Assembly: GCA_963669155.1 (NCBI GenBank)
Contig: OZ022586.1
Coordinates: forward strand, 19,576,307-19,640,306
Direction: 5' to 3'
From: Arbacia lixula
Taxonomy: Eukaryota > Echinodermata > Echinoidea > Arbacioida > Arbaciidae
Length of the DNA stretch: 64,000 nt
The translations under genes and the position numbers were made by a program. Positions 1 through 11,366 of this stretch are shown here, one piece after another. Position 1 is the stretch's first letter. Every line of letters begins with the position of its first letter. The notes below the pieces were generated by a model. The model did no database searches, was not told the DNA's origin, and was given only the letters and a program-made list of their open reading frames with translations.

Positions 1-621
1 TTTAGTAATTGTCGAGAACATAGCATGAACATTTAATAACGTATTTAAATCATCAGTAATATCATTGTCAGAAAGCAAATCAATATTGAAATCCCCCATA
101 AGATGCATGTTTTTATTTTCTTGATTCAAGTCATGTAAGAGGTTATCGAGATCGTCCAAAAACATTTTCTTGTCCTTGCTTGGGGGTCTATATATGATAC
201 AAATTACATCATTTTTGCTAGAAAGACAAGAATCAATTTCAATAGAAAGTAGTTCAGCACTGTCATTACGAAGAGAGAGATCAGAGCGAAGTTTAAATGA
301 CAGAGCGTTGTTGACATAAAAAGCTACCCCTCCTCCTCTACCCTCTAGTCTGTCAGAACGTATCAATGAATAATTAGGAATGTCATACAGAGGAGGTGAA
401 TTACTATGTAACCACGTTTCGCTGACACCTACTACAGAGAATGTGCAGTCGAGAGAATCTAACAGCAGTTGTACATTGTCAAAATTCCTAGCGAGACTAC
501 GAGCATTCATATGCAAATAAGTTTGCCGTCGACCTTTTTTCTGGAATTCTGTCTTAAACTCAGCAGGTAAATAATATTCACACCTAACATTTGGAGATAT
601 GATGGGATCAATGTCACTCAT
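1..621 (-). pseudogene. LINE ORF2 N-terminus, APE-type endonuclease (runs off window)
   Basis: Reading the minus strand from an ATG at 619-621, the frame stays open to the window edge (207 codons). It contains the apurinic-endonuclease landmarks of non-LTR retrotransposons in order: LHMNARSL, VSETWL (catalytic Glu), RGGGVAFYV, IYRPPS and GDFNIDLL (catalytic Asp and Asn). The style matches CR1/L2-type elements. The reverse transcriptase part lies outside the window. No stop codon is seen in this piece, so the copy may be fairly young. Confidence 0.85.
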
Positions 622-1368
622 AGTTAAAACCACACATCTCAGAGTAGTAATACGTGCTGAGGTACAAGTGTTGCTGAATAATTATAGTCATTAGAGGTAC
701 ATACTCATAGTAGTAAAATACGATGGGGCAACATGAAAAAATAAGAACAAAAATCATTTCTATCAAAATACATGTACGTTTAGCGTATAGTGGCATTTGA
801 ACGAAACATGAATAATCTGCCATTTATACCCAAGCTAGAATTGTCAATAGAAGGTAACAACAATATGAGCACAATTAAATAATTTGTACAAAGGAGTAAG
901 GATATCAGCATTTCTAACTTTTTACCCCTTATCATCAATACTATGTTTTTTTTTCAGTTTTTTTTTTACTTTAACATGGTACGTTTGTATGTGAAAAAAA
1001 GAGAAAATGAACCCTACCTAAAGACTTTTATCAAGGTTTTAAATAGTTATACAATAAATCAGAGTCTTCATACTCGTTAAATTGTAAAAGGTTGCTTCAC
1101 CTACATGTATGTTGTTATTACACAACTCAATAAATAACAGTTTCAATATTTTACTGAGAGCACAAAAAGGTTAAGTCATCAAATAACTTGTAGCATAACA
1201 AAACAGGCGGAAGAAGATTTCTCAATATTTGAAATCAGGAGTTTCAGAAATAATATTTAGATTCACACTGGATCGTGGGTGTCAAAGTTGGTAACAAAGC
1301 AATTACAGGAAATGAGTTAGGAAGAAAAATCAGTACCTTGTTGACGGGTGGTAGTATTAATCCCGGTA
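622..1368 (-). other. Spacer between LINE ORF1 and ORF2
   Basis: AT-rich sequence with T runs near 945-970 and no convincing reading frame. It is longer than the usual ORF1-ORF2 spacing, so it may include a small insertion or decayed coding sequence. Confidence 0.3.
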
Positions 1369-2286
1369 TTAATCCTTGTAATCAATCCACTTAGACGTGC
1401 CTTTTTCTTTTGACTGTAAGCACACATCCGTGCCTCTAACGAAGATTTTCGTAGAAAGCCCGAGCTCTTTACGCATCTTGTAGGCTTCTTTCGCGAGGAA
1501 AGCGCGACGACTTTTCATGGATGGTGGGAGATCCGATCGCATGGTGATCCGTGATTGGGGTTGGGGCATGGCGCTATCCGGAAAGGCTGCAGTCCCGGCT
1601 CGATTTCCCCGCCCGCCTTCAAATGCAGCCAAAACGGCGTTTCGATCCTTCATGTAGCAGAACCGCGCTATGATTGGGACGGGTCCACGCTGGCTGGTCT
1701 GATCACCCGTTCCTCGTCGAGGTAGGCGATGAGCATTGGCGATAGGAATAGCAGCTGCATCTTCAAGGCCAAGGGAAACAAATACATCCTTCAGGACCGT
1801 ATACACATCTTCACCTTCAGCTTGATTTACACCATAGAAGAGGAGATTAGATTTCCGATTGTGGATTTCCAGAGAAAGGAGTTTAACTTCCAAAGATTTC
1901 ACCATCTTTTGTGTTGAATCTTTCACTTCGGGTAACTTCTGATCCTCAATTTCTTTGATTTTCCCTGCGTTGAAGTTCACACTTACTTCTAGGTCGGTAA
2001 ACCTTTTATTGATAGCGGCCAAATCAGTAGAGATGCTATCAAGCTTGGTAGAAATGGATGCTTTAAACGCAGAGATGTTATTATAGAGGTCAGTTAGCGT
2101 AATCTCCTGAACCTCAGGAGGGCTGTCGATTGGGTCGTCCGATGAGCCATCAGCACCCCCAGCTGCCGCGAGGGCTGTTGCCTGATGATGAGGAGGTTTC
2201 GAGGCAGCACGTGTGCGTGTCTTCTTCCTGGTCGCGTCAGCCATGCTTCCAGCAACAGATGAAACAAATTGCTTTAGTATTTCCAC
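1369..2286 (-). CDS. LINE ORF1 protein (coiled coil plus RRM-like L1 ORF1p type)
   Basis: An intact 305-residue frame. About residues 65-135 form a coiled coil (LTDLYNNISAF, LDSISTDLAAI, heptad spacing). Next comes an RRM-like part (NLLFYGV, IPIANAHRLPRR, PIIARFCYMKDRNAVL). The C-terminal part (RSDLPPSMKSRRAFLAKEA) resembles the RNA-binding end of L1-type ORF1p (Transposase_22 family). ORF1p coats element RNA. It precedes ORF2 in the same orientation with about 750 AT-rich bases between. The element is antisense within an NRBP1 intron. Its 5' end probably lies near 2440, where the adjacent foldback begins. Confidence 0.8.
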   Translation of the reverse strand: MEILKQFVSSVAGSMADATRKKTRTRAASKPPHHQATALAAAGGADGSSDDPIDSPPEVQEITLTDLYNNISAFKASISTKLDSISTDLAAINKRFTDLEVSVNFNAGKIKEIEDQKLPEVKDSTQKMVKSLEVKLLSLEIHNRKSNLLFYGVNQAEGEDVYTVLKDVFVSLGLEDAAAIPIANAHRLPRRGTGDQTSQRGPVPIIARFCYMKDRNAVLAAFEGGRGNRAGTAAFPDSAMPQPQSRITMRSDLPPSMKSRRAFLAKEAYKMRKELGLSTKIFVRGTDVCLQSKEKGTSKWIDYKD

Positions 2287-2452
2287 AAAAATAAGTTAAT
2301 TGGTTCACAAATTATGATGAGAAGGATGCCAAATAAGTTCACTCCATAGAAGTAAATGATAAGATGTAAGAGTGTACTCAAAATCGAAAAAATAGTGGGT
2401 GAAGGCAGAGAGCTGTCAAACTACACGTGCGTTCGTGCCGGCGCCATGTTGA

Positions 2453-3258
2453 AAAATTGGTGATGGTGTTGCCTGTATTTAGCCTTATTTTTCATTTTTT
2501 CACTAGTTGAAACTGCCAACAAGCTTCATGTATACTTCTTATGAGGTTATTGTCCATTCCTCCAGCAAGACTGCAACAATTCAGTCATATTTGCACGTTT
2601 CCTTGGGCGAATACCATGTTTGGGGTCTGCCCATATGGTTTCTACAGGGATTTGGTCTAGACATGTGACAACCCCTCCTCAATCCCCCTTTGCTCAGTTT
2701 ATCCACTCTAAAAACTAATTTAAATGAATGTTTGGGTTAATGTGGTAATTAAAGACCTAATTTCAATATATTTCCAACTTTAGGCTGGCTTATTAACATG
2801 GTGCTACATGGTTCATCATACGATTTTACAATCAATAAGGTTTATCAATGGAGATTACACATTGTTTGTGTATTAAGATGTTGGAGCATGTAGCATCATA
2901 TTAATACACCAGCCTAAAAGTAGTAACCCTGTTAAAATTGTGTCTTTAGTCACCACAAAAACACAAACATTCATTTTAATTAGTTTACAAAGGGGTGAAA
3001 CAGAGAAAAGGGGAGATTATGGAGGGTTGTCAAATTTCCAGACCGGATCTCTGTAGAAACCATATGGACAGACTAAAACTACAATGGTATTCGACCAATT
3101 AAATCTGCAAATGGGACTGGATTGTTGCAATCTTGCTGGAGGAATTGACAATAACCTCAGGAGCAGTATACAGAAAGTTTATTGACAACTCCAACAAGTA
3201 AAAAAATAAAAAAATAAAAAAATACTTAGGGTAATACAGGAACCACCATCACCAATTT
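2453..3258. mobile_element. Foldback element with arms of about 350 bp
   Basis: The outer sequence at 2453-2478 (ttggtgatggtg..cctgtatt) is repeated in reverse complement at 3231-3258. The similarity continues inward: the 'cctccagcaagactgcaac' and 'ccatatggtttctacag' blocks each have inverted partners, as does 'ttaggctgg..ttattaa' near 2784 and 2910. The loop is roughly 2815-2880. It has no coding capacity, so it is probably a non-autonomous foldback DNA transposon. Confidence 0.75.
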
Positions 3259-3261
3259 TGG

Positions 3262-3492
3262 TTAGTGTATGTAAACTTTTGACCCACTGAATTTATCCAA
3301 ACTGAAGTTCAATCAACCATATATATGTTTCTAAATATTTTCGTTATGAAAACATACTCTTTGAAAATAAAGTAGATATCATACCCAACCATCTTCATCA
3401 AAATAAAGGATCCCCAATGTTCTTATGGTGGTAAAAAATCATATTTATATGTTTTCTTACCAGGTGTATGTAAACTTTTGGCCTCAACTGTA
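3262..3492. mobile_element. Tc1-like transposon right end (IR/DR)
   Basis: Two direct copies of a motif starting gtgtatgtaaacttttg occur at about 3265 and 3465. The outer copy ends gcctcaactgta with TA at 3491-3492. This inner/outer direct-repeat layout is the IR/DR right end of Tc1-like elements of the Sleeping Beauty type. No transposase frame and no left end were found nearby; a foldback element abuts the inner side. It is a solo remnant. Confidence 0.75.
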
Positions 3493-4290
3493 CATGGCAA
3501 CATATTAAAACAATGTTACTTTAGTGATTTACTTAGATTCATTTGTACTACTGTACATCTCAGTTTAATTTGATCTATTCAACCTCCTTTTACCAGGGTA
3601 GCCCCTTGAGTGAGCAAATTACTGTTATCCACTGGTCCTGGGTACATGTACATTGAACAACAGTTTATGCTGAATAATAAGGAGGATAACTCCACATTTA
3701 TAAAGCGTTTAACAAACACAAAGTTTTCTGTGCCCTTAACATCCAAATAACAAATTACAGACCTTACTTGAAATTATTGATTAAGGTAATAATTTTACAT
3801 CTGTATCTAACAGGGCAGTATGCCAATAAATCTACATTACACTTTTGACCTTTATAAAGTTTAATATACAAACATATGTCTTGAGTAACTTTTGAATGAC
3901 ATGTAGAGCTTTAGATGACGGATATTGAGATTAAATATTAAATACAGCATATCTAATCTTTCCTTCAGATTACATTTATGTGTTCTCTATAGAGATTAAA
4001 TCATATTAAGTACAGCATATCTAATCTTTCATTCAGATTAAAATCATGTGTTCTCTTACACTCATTTAAGCATACAAGATTATCTAGAGCAATTTAGTAC
4101 GTGCTTGAATGAACTTGAGCAAGGTTTGGAAGGCGTGGGCATGGATTCATAAAGCCAAGTTATGATGAGATTATCAGGCCGTGTGTCTTCCTGGAAAACC
4201 AGTTGATTTCATCCTTGAGTGTGTTTGGAGCTATTAGGCAGGATGTTATGTTCACTTGCAGTCAACCTAATCATAGCGCAGTGTAGCCTG

Positions 4291-4460
4291 TGTTCCAGGC
4301 TGTTGTGCATTTCTATTAGCGACTACAATATTCAATAAACAGGTCTGGCTGCACTAGACTTATCATTCTCAATTTTTTCTCCGGCCCATCTGGAAAAAAA
4401 AAAAGAAAGAAGAGAATGAAATAGTGACTAGTCTTGTGAGTACTAGACTCATTTTTTTCC
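4291..4460. repeat. Dispersed repeat, copy A (with B at 4518-4660 and C at 14776-14907)
   Basis: The three segments share the order: caggctgtt..gcattt (A and C), ttcaataaa..g, ctg.agtagact.atcattctc, a tctgg/ctcatc core, then a purine-rich agagaatgaa and a second 'ctagtcttgtgag' in A and B. The actagact/agtctagt blocks face each other, so each copy is a small imperfect palindrome. No coding content. It is a short non-autonomous element family of unknown class. Confidence 0.6.
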
Positions 4461-4678
4461 AGTTTGAATTAGAAGTGTCCTGACTTTTAAGCTGTTGGGA
4501 ATTCAAATCCCAATTATGTTATTGAATAAATGGGTATGACTGCAGTAGACTAATCATTCTCAATTTCTTCTGGCTCATCCAGAGAGAGAAAAAAAGGAGA
4601 ATGAAGGAGTGTCTAGTCTTGTGAGTGCTAGACTCTAGATTTTTACCAGTTTGAATTACATGTATATATGTCTGAAAT

Positions 4679-5851
4679 CCTGGGGCCATATTCATGAAAC
4701 CTTACCAAGCCTAGTTAGGTGCTAAAGTGCATTTGGCTGCATGCATTTTAGAAACCAACTAGGTTAGTATACAAATGATGCACAGGTTTGAGTGGGTCAG
4801 TAGGAATTGTGTACACAAGGTAGCTCTGAATTGCCTGAACCCACGAGGCGAAGCCGAGTGGGTTTCGGGCAAAATTCAGAGCTACCGCGTGTACACAATC
4901 CTACTGACCCACGAAATAAACCTGTGCATCATCTGTTTTATAGAATGGGCCCCAAAATCTAATAAAAAAGGGAAAAATCTCTGTCAACCTCATTTACCGG
5001 ATGCATGGAAAAATCATGCGTCCGGTAATTACCGGATGCATGGTTATGACAAAATCATGCATCCGGTAATTAGTTATTGACCAATCAGATTGCAGAGATC
5101 CATCTTCATCATCAATGATCATCAATGATTGGAATCATCAAAATCTGCCAAGACTAAAAATTATTGACTTTTCACATAGAGAAGTGTCCAAATAACACAG
5201 CCAATGACAGCTAAAATATGAGATGATTTTCTCCATAGACCATGTCAGGTGGAGAAATAGAGTCTGCATGTATAGAACTACCAAGTTCATCACGCTTTTA
5301 TTTGATAACAATCATTTAAACGAACGTAGTCATATCAGAAAAGACAGATTTACTGCGAATGTCCAGGGTGGCATTGAGTGCCCATGAACGTACTCGCAAT
5401 GCACGTTAGTGGGCAAATCACCGCAGCAACGTCTCACACAGTGCTGCGACAGCGTAGAATTCAGTCATGAGTTTGTCCTCTTCTCCATTCGAAATATCAT
5501 ATAAATTAACGTGTTTCACCTCTGCAAAGCGTGTAAATGTACAACATGAGTATTCTGTGTTTCGGGTTAAATTTGTACTTACTGAAAGCGTCTGAATCGT
5601 CCAAAATTTGTTTCAATTCTTCATCTCACTTCATCAGAGTTTCTCGTGATTCGTGGGTGCCGCCATTAGCGTAAGCAACATTGGTATCGATCATGTTAAT
5701 TCTCGGTATCGCGATATCGTGTTGATATCGTGTTGATATCGCGTGCTGCCAGTAAAAAAAAATTACACGGCAATTACGGGTAATTAACCAATCAGATTGC
5801 AGAGATTCTGACACCCATTCTATAATAAGGTTTCATGAATATGACCCCTGG
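4679..5851. mobile_element. Non-autonomous DNA transposon with 26-bp TIRs
   Basis: Left end 4679-4704 (cctggggccatattcatgaa followed by acctta) matches the reverse complement of the right end 5826-5851 with two mismatches. Inside are a hairpin at about 4778-4930, repeated 'attaccggatgcatg' motifs around 4995-5070 with facing partners, and 'accaatcagattgcagaga' at about 5080 and 5790. It has no coding potential. Confidence 0.65.
4778..4930. repeat. Near-perfect hairpin of about 150 bp
   Basis: gatgcacaggtt..gtgggtcagtagga on the left is matched by tcctactgacccac..aacctgtgcatc on the right. Stems of about 60 bp surround a short centre near 4855. Nested inside the 4679-5851 element. Confidence 0.7.
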
Positions 5852-6439
5852 AAGCTAGACTAAGAGCTGATCAATCCAGATTTTACAGCTCAATGTTTCC
5901 TAGTGAAGAAATAACACAGGGGTTCTGGGTTATCTAAAGACCTTTTATGAGAAATGATGTTTCTTCATATAGCATATACTGCAAAAAAAGCTTCAGCATG
6001 TAAAAGGGCCTCATATATCCTTGATTTGAAAAGGATTGGCAAAATCAAAATGGTGTAACGAAAAATAGATCAGCGTGTTTTTTTCATGACATTAGGATTG
6101 ATAATCGGGGGCTGAATCGCTTTGACGCCTCGCAATATGTTTTAATAATAAGTTTTTATTTCCTCAACAAATGTCCGGGGGATCTTGTCGGTCCAGACCA
6201 GAGACCTTCATGAATGTGTCTTCCAATGATCATATTTCCTTTATAGCACAAACGGATAGATGTACTGGTACATGTTGTAAGGACAAAATAACAGATTTAT
6301 ATACGAGGGCTATTTTTCAAATCTGACGTCACATGAACACACACTGCACCTTACTGTGTGTTATACAGTACCCTATGAGAAAAAAATCATATTTGCTTTG
6401 GGTGGCTCTTATAAGCAAAACAGGGGTCTTTACCATTTT

Positions 6440-6560
6440 AGTGATGTATGCAAATGTATAAGATTGGATTAGGTAAGAGCGAGGAGGGGGGGGGGGCATT
6501 TGATGTTATTTTTGTTTTGATGTTCCTCTCCACAGTAAGAAGATCGACCAAAATGAAACA
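6440..6560 (+). pseudogene. Relic copy of an NRBP1 exon end and donor
   Basis: 'ataagattggattaggtaagagcgagg' followed by 'catttgatgttatttttgttttgatgtt..ctccacagtaagaa' parallels the real exon end and following intron at about 6973-7052 ('ttaagattggatcaggtatga', then 'cttttgatttaatctttgttttgctgtt..ctccatagtaagaa'). The coding part is decayed but the donor survives. It lies about 450 bp upstream of the true exon. Confidence 0.55.
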
Positions 6561-6894
6561 GACTACACCATGCTGTGTAAAGATAGTACTCTATGAGAAA
6601 AATAATACATTCACAGGGGCACCTATTAGCATAACGGGGGGCGGGGGGGGGGAGGGGGGATTAATAAATATTTGGTTATGTATGCAAATCTTATGTAATA
6701 GGGCAGTAAAGGGGAAAGTTTTGAATACTTCACTAAATGATTTACATGTCCATGTACTTCCCTGTGTGTGTTTTTCACTGGAAAGTATTCACTTCCTCAA
6801 CTTCATATGTGTTTGTATTTGTATTCTGTTTTGATTTGATTTTAAATGCTCATCAGTTATATTTTATTTTCCTTTTTCTCTTTGATATTTACAG

Positions 6895-7811
6895 CTACCT
6901 ACATTCCTGTGACCCGCCCATTATCCACGGCAACCTCACCACGGATACGGTGTTTATCCAGCACAATGGTCTCATTAAGATTGGATCAGGTATGAACAAG
7001 GGGAAACACTTTTGATTTAATCTTTGTTTTGCTGTTATTCTCCATAGTAAGAACATTAATTGATCAAGCTGTTAACCCAGATTTTCTGGCCTTGTGAACC
7101 ATGGTTCAATAAGGATGTTAAAATTTGCCATGAAACTGCAGTAACCAAATGGATTCATGTGGCTTAATTACGCCCTATAAAGAATTTGACGTTTATTCAT
7201 AGCCTGTTGTCTGTTGTCCTTACAGCAGATCTGCAGTAGTCGCACTGCGTAGTATCTGAGTGGACAAAAAGCTGGCTATCAAATCAAATGTCTCTACACT
7301 ACTACCCCTTAACTTAAAGATTAAAACGTTTTATGTTCCATCATTAAATTAAACACTTAGACATCTAATATTCTATGTTTGTTCATTAGATTAAACTCTT
7401 TCTAATGTGTCAGTCCAAATTGTTTTTTTGTCTCTCTAGTTTTTCTTGATACCATCAACAATCATGTAAAGATGTACATGTACACTATTACAGATTGTCT
7501 TTAACTCTTAACCTGCTGCTGTCACATTTTTGCGACTTAGGAGTAATATGCCGCTGTCGCAAATTTGCGACCAAACTGTGATAGAGAAAACTTTTATAGA
7601 GAAAACCTCCGGCCCCAAGGGGTTTTACCCCCGGCAAGTTAAGAGTTAACATCTGATATTTTTGTTTCTTCAGATGAAAGTTCTTTCATATTTTGTTTCA
7701 TTCTTATTTGTTTGTTTGTCTCCCCAGTTGCCCCTGATGCAATCAACAACCATGTGAAGACCTACACTGGAGAGCAGAGGAATATGCACTACATAGCTCC
7801 AGAGTATGGAG
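6895..7811 (+). CDS. NRBP1: NRBP1 exons with degenerate catalytic loop and DFG equivalent
   Basis: Exon 6895-6989 follows the acceptor ...atttacag and ends at ATCAG|gtatga. It encodes the catalytic-loop region with IIHGNL, where an active kinase would have HRD..N, and ends at IGS, where DFG would be. Exon 7728-7811 follows ...tctccccag, encodes VAPDAINNHVK and the APEYG motif (equivalent of APE at the end of the activation segment), and ends at GGAG|gtaaag. The loss of both key Asp residues is seen directly and agrees with the family being classed as pseudokinases. Confidence 0.93.
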
Positions 7812-10800
7812 GTAAAGGAGATGCATATATATACCTAGACTCCTAACCTTAGTCTTTCCTCTTTTCCCAACCCTAATCCCTAAATATCAACTCATGCTTG
7901 TAGAATGAAATGGAAAGTAATCTAGAATGGGAAAAGGCCAGTTTGGCCATGCATCCCTGTGATGGATGGTCTTGTTATCAGCAGGATATCCATGGATGTA
8001 TCGCAAGATTAGGAACCAGTCTCATGCTCTTGGCTGGAATCAGCAGATTTGAATTGTTTTATTGTGATTACAATTTGCGATTGGAAAGTACAGCAGTTTG
8101 GGATGAGGAGGAACGATTTCCAGAAAAGTGAGTTTTCCCTGAATATGACACAAATTGATGAGGCTGACTTTTCATTATATTGGATGTTTCCAGTGTTTTA
8201 CAAAAAGTGTATGAAGGAGGAGGAGGAGGAGGTATATATGCTGTGTGTGTTAGCCTGGGGATTGGGTAGCCCAAGGATGGGGTACATGGGGGTTTACGGC
8301 GATGTAGCCCTTGCAAGGCCATAAACAGCCCCAGTAAATAGTAAAAGTACCTGCTGGCATGAGCTTTGCTACATGTACATGAATTTTCAACAGAATATGT
8401 TTGTCATGTAAAAAAAAAAATCCTAAAAAATTACTTTTTTTTGGTGTGTGACAGATGGCATCTCTGATAATCAATAGAAATAACAGCATGAGAAAGAGGC
8501 ATTTCTGTTTTGGAATTATTTGCGTGTAGATGAAAGTTTCATTCGAATGCATTTCTGTTTTGTGCTCTCATGTTTTTTTTGGTGACACGAGGTTGGTAGC
8601 TCTGGGTATAATGAATTTTCATGGTGCAGGTTAATGAAACCTGCCCATGGAAGCTGGCGTTGGCAACAACATACCAATCACTCAATTACCACATCAGACA
8701 ATGCTTATATTGGAGATTTGGTTCATTGGCTAGAATTACCCCCATTACACTCCGATCTCTGAATGTGACGAGCATTAATTGGCATTTGATGAGTTTGCTG
8801 ATATCTATTGGAGGAAGTGCTGTCTGGAAAACAAAGGCATGTTGGCTAGGTGGAGTCATGTATGTGGAGTGCAGTGACAAAAATTACACAGGGACTTAGT
8901 GCGATTAAACACAGGGTGTCCCATTTGCAAAAGTCCTGAAACTTGGCAGTAATCAGGAGTATACCCTAACGTGTATGAATCTTACAGTCATAGCTTCATG
9001 AACATTACTTGAAAAAGTCCTTGAAACTGTCCTTGTTTGCATTTGAACCGCAGCGAGCGTAGTTTACATTCATAATCGTATTGTCCCTGTCAGCGCCGAC
9101 GCAGGCGTTGCTCCCATTGAACGCATGCACTGTGGAGCGGACCCAGACCGCACAGCGGTCTACGGTCTCCAGGCTATAGGTTTCAGGTGACCAGCCCAAT
9201 ACCTCAGAATCTACTGATCGCTATAATTTCGTTAAGTCAATTTCCAGTTCTTTTATTGGGAGGGAAGTTCTAATACAGTATAGTCTTCCATTTTCCATGT
9301 CTTTTGCAAAACTTCATATTTTTGTCCTGCAAACGGGACACTCTGTCTTGGAGTCCCTGCAATACAAAAAAGGGGGCCCCAGTGAGTAACAAAAGAGTGA
9401 GGTTCAGGTGTCCGATGTCTACCTGTATTGGGTTACATAACGTAATATGTCAGGCATGTGTCTGCATGCTATACATAGGAGAGCATTGCCACATGAATGA
9501 TTAGCCATGCCATTTGCTTTTGCCACGTAATATAGTTCAATGACCGCCCTATCGATCAAAAGTAATGCATCTATCTATTGATGTCATAGCCTGTACCTTT
9601 ATAAAGACGTTGCCTACAAATATATTTTACATGGACATTGAGGAATCACCTCTATGTATTCATTAGCCATGCAGCGGAAATTGCACGATGCAACAGGATA
9701 CCTGTACGGAAATACATCTGCCAATTAAATGTAATGGATATGTTGAAAACATGGGCACATGACTTTTCATGAATTTACTAGCTCTACTAATGTAATTGAA
9801 AACAAGGGTCATAAAAATGCTGCGTTCACACAAGAACATATTTCTGCTGCTGCTCACAGAGCTGCAAAGTCTCTTTGATTTTGCCAGAGACTTCCTGAAA
9901 GTAGACCAAAAATACTGCATTGGATTTCATCACATCACCCAATCTCCCTGATTATTAATAGATTATTGTCATTAGGTTGTATGCATTTGATAGACATCTC
10001 CATGATTGTTGAGGAAGTTTTGCCAAATCTTCCTGATTGTTGAATTTCAATGTTGGTAGCTCTGTAACAATGCTGCGTTCACACAAAAACATATTGCCAC
10101 TCCTGCTTACACTCTGTACTTTGTTGCTAACATTTTCCCTGCAGGGCAAAGCCAGAAGATTGCTTCTGTAATGATTTGTAAATATCAATGCAGGCAGCTA
10201 CTCCAGCCTAGTGGACAAACCCTCTGAAAATGCTAGCGACAGCCTTCTCACAGCAAGCAGCAGTAGGGGCAAAAACACTTTGTTGGGAATGTACATTACT
10301 GGAAAAACTCTTGGAGCATATGGAGTGGTCTCTAAACCACTAAAATTGTTTATTTTGAACTTATGCAATGTACATGATATTTGAATGAAGACTGAAAGAG
10401 GTTTTTTTTTACAGCTACGAAGGCCTCATTCTCCCAAAGGAGTTTTTTTTTTTTATATATATTTATGTTTCTCCTAAAGGAGTTTGTGATTATGGCGAGC
10501 GGTAGCAAAAAACTGTTTTGTATGCACGTTTCTTAAAGTGTTTGAGTTCAGCCCAAGAAATTGGGTTTCCCGATATACATTTGTAAATAACAATGGAACA
10601 CTGATTTTCTGCAAGTTTTCTGTTGATGTGGGGTGGAAAAATGTGAGGAAAGGTCACCAATGTTATTGACTGGTTTTTGTTTTGTTTCGCCAACAGTACT
10701 TTGTTCAGTTCAGTTAATTTATTTTCCATTTAAAACATGATGACATGTACAAACAAGCCATGACAGAAAAACTTGGAAGGACCCCAAAGGAAGCAAAGCT

Positions 10801-11296
10801 CATTAAATGGGGTCCTGTAAAACATACCATTTAGCGCAGTGTAGCTTTGCATTGCAGCAGCATATGGTAGTAAATATCCTATGAGTGCAGTTGATGACAA
10901 TACTTGGTGTAATGGCAGACATACCTCAATATTATTTGGAAATACACTGCTCCTGACTATGTGGAAATGATATTCACCTGGAATACAGTTCTCTTATTTC
11001 TTCCACTTACCGCAAGGCACCCCGCAAAACATCTCACCATACCATTAGATGGCAATCCACCTATTGAAAAAGAATCAAAGCGGACATGAGAATGTAATTA
11101 CCTGTTACTAGGTAGTCCCAAACGATGTTTCTTTAACTGACAAAATGGCTTATTCTTTTTGCCTTTTTTTGGTGCCCATGTCAAAGGGGAAGGTGACGTA
11201 GGGGTGGAGAGGAAAGAAAGAAAGTTGGTGTAGGAGAGAGAGAAATGAGAGAATGAGAGAGAGAAAGAGAGAGAGAGACAGAGAGAGAGAGAGAGA

Positions 11297-11366
<70 letters not shown>

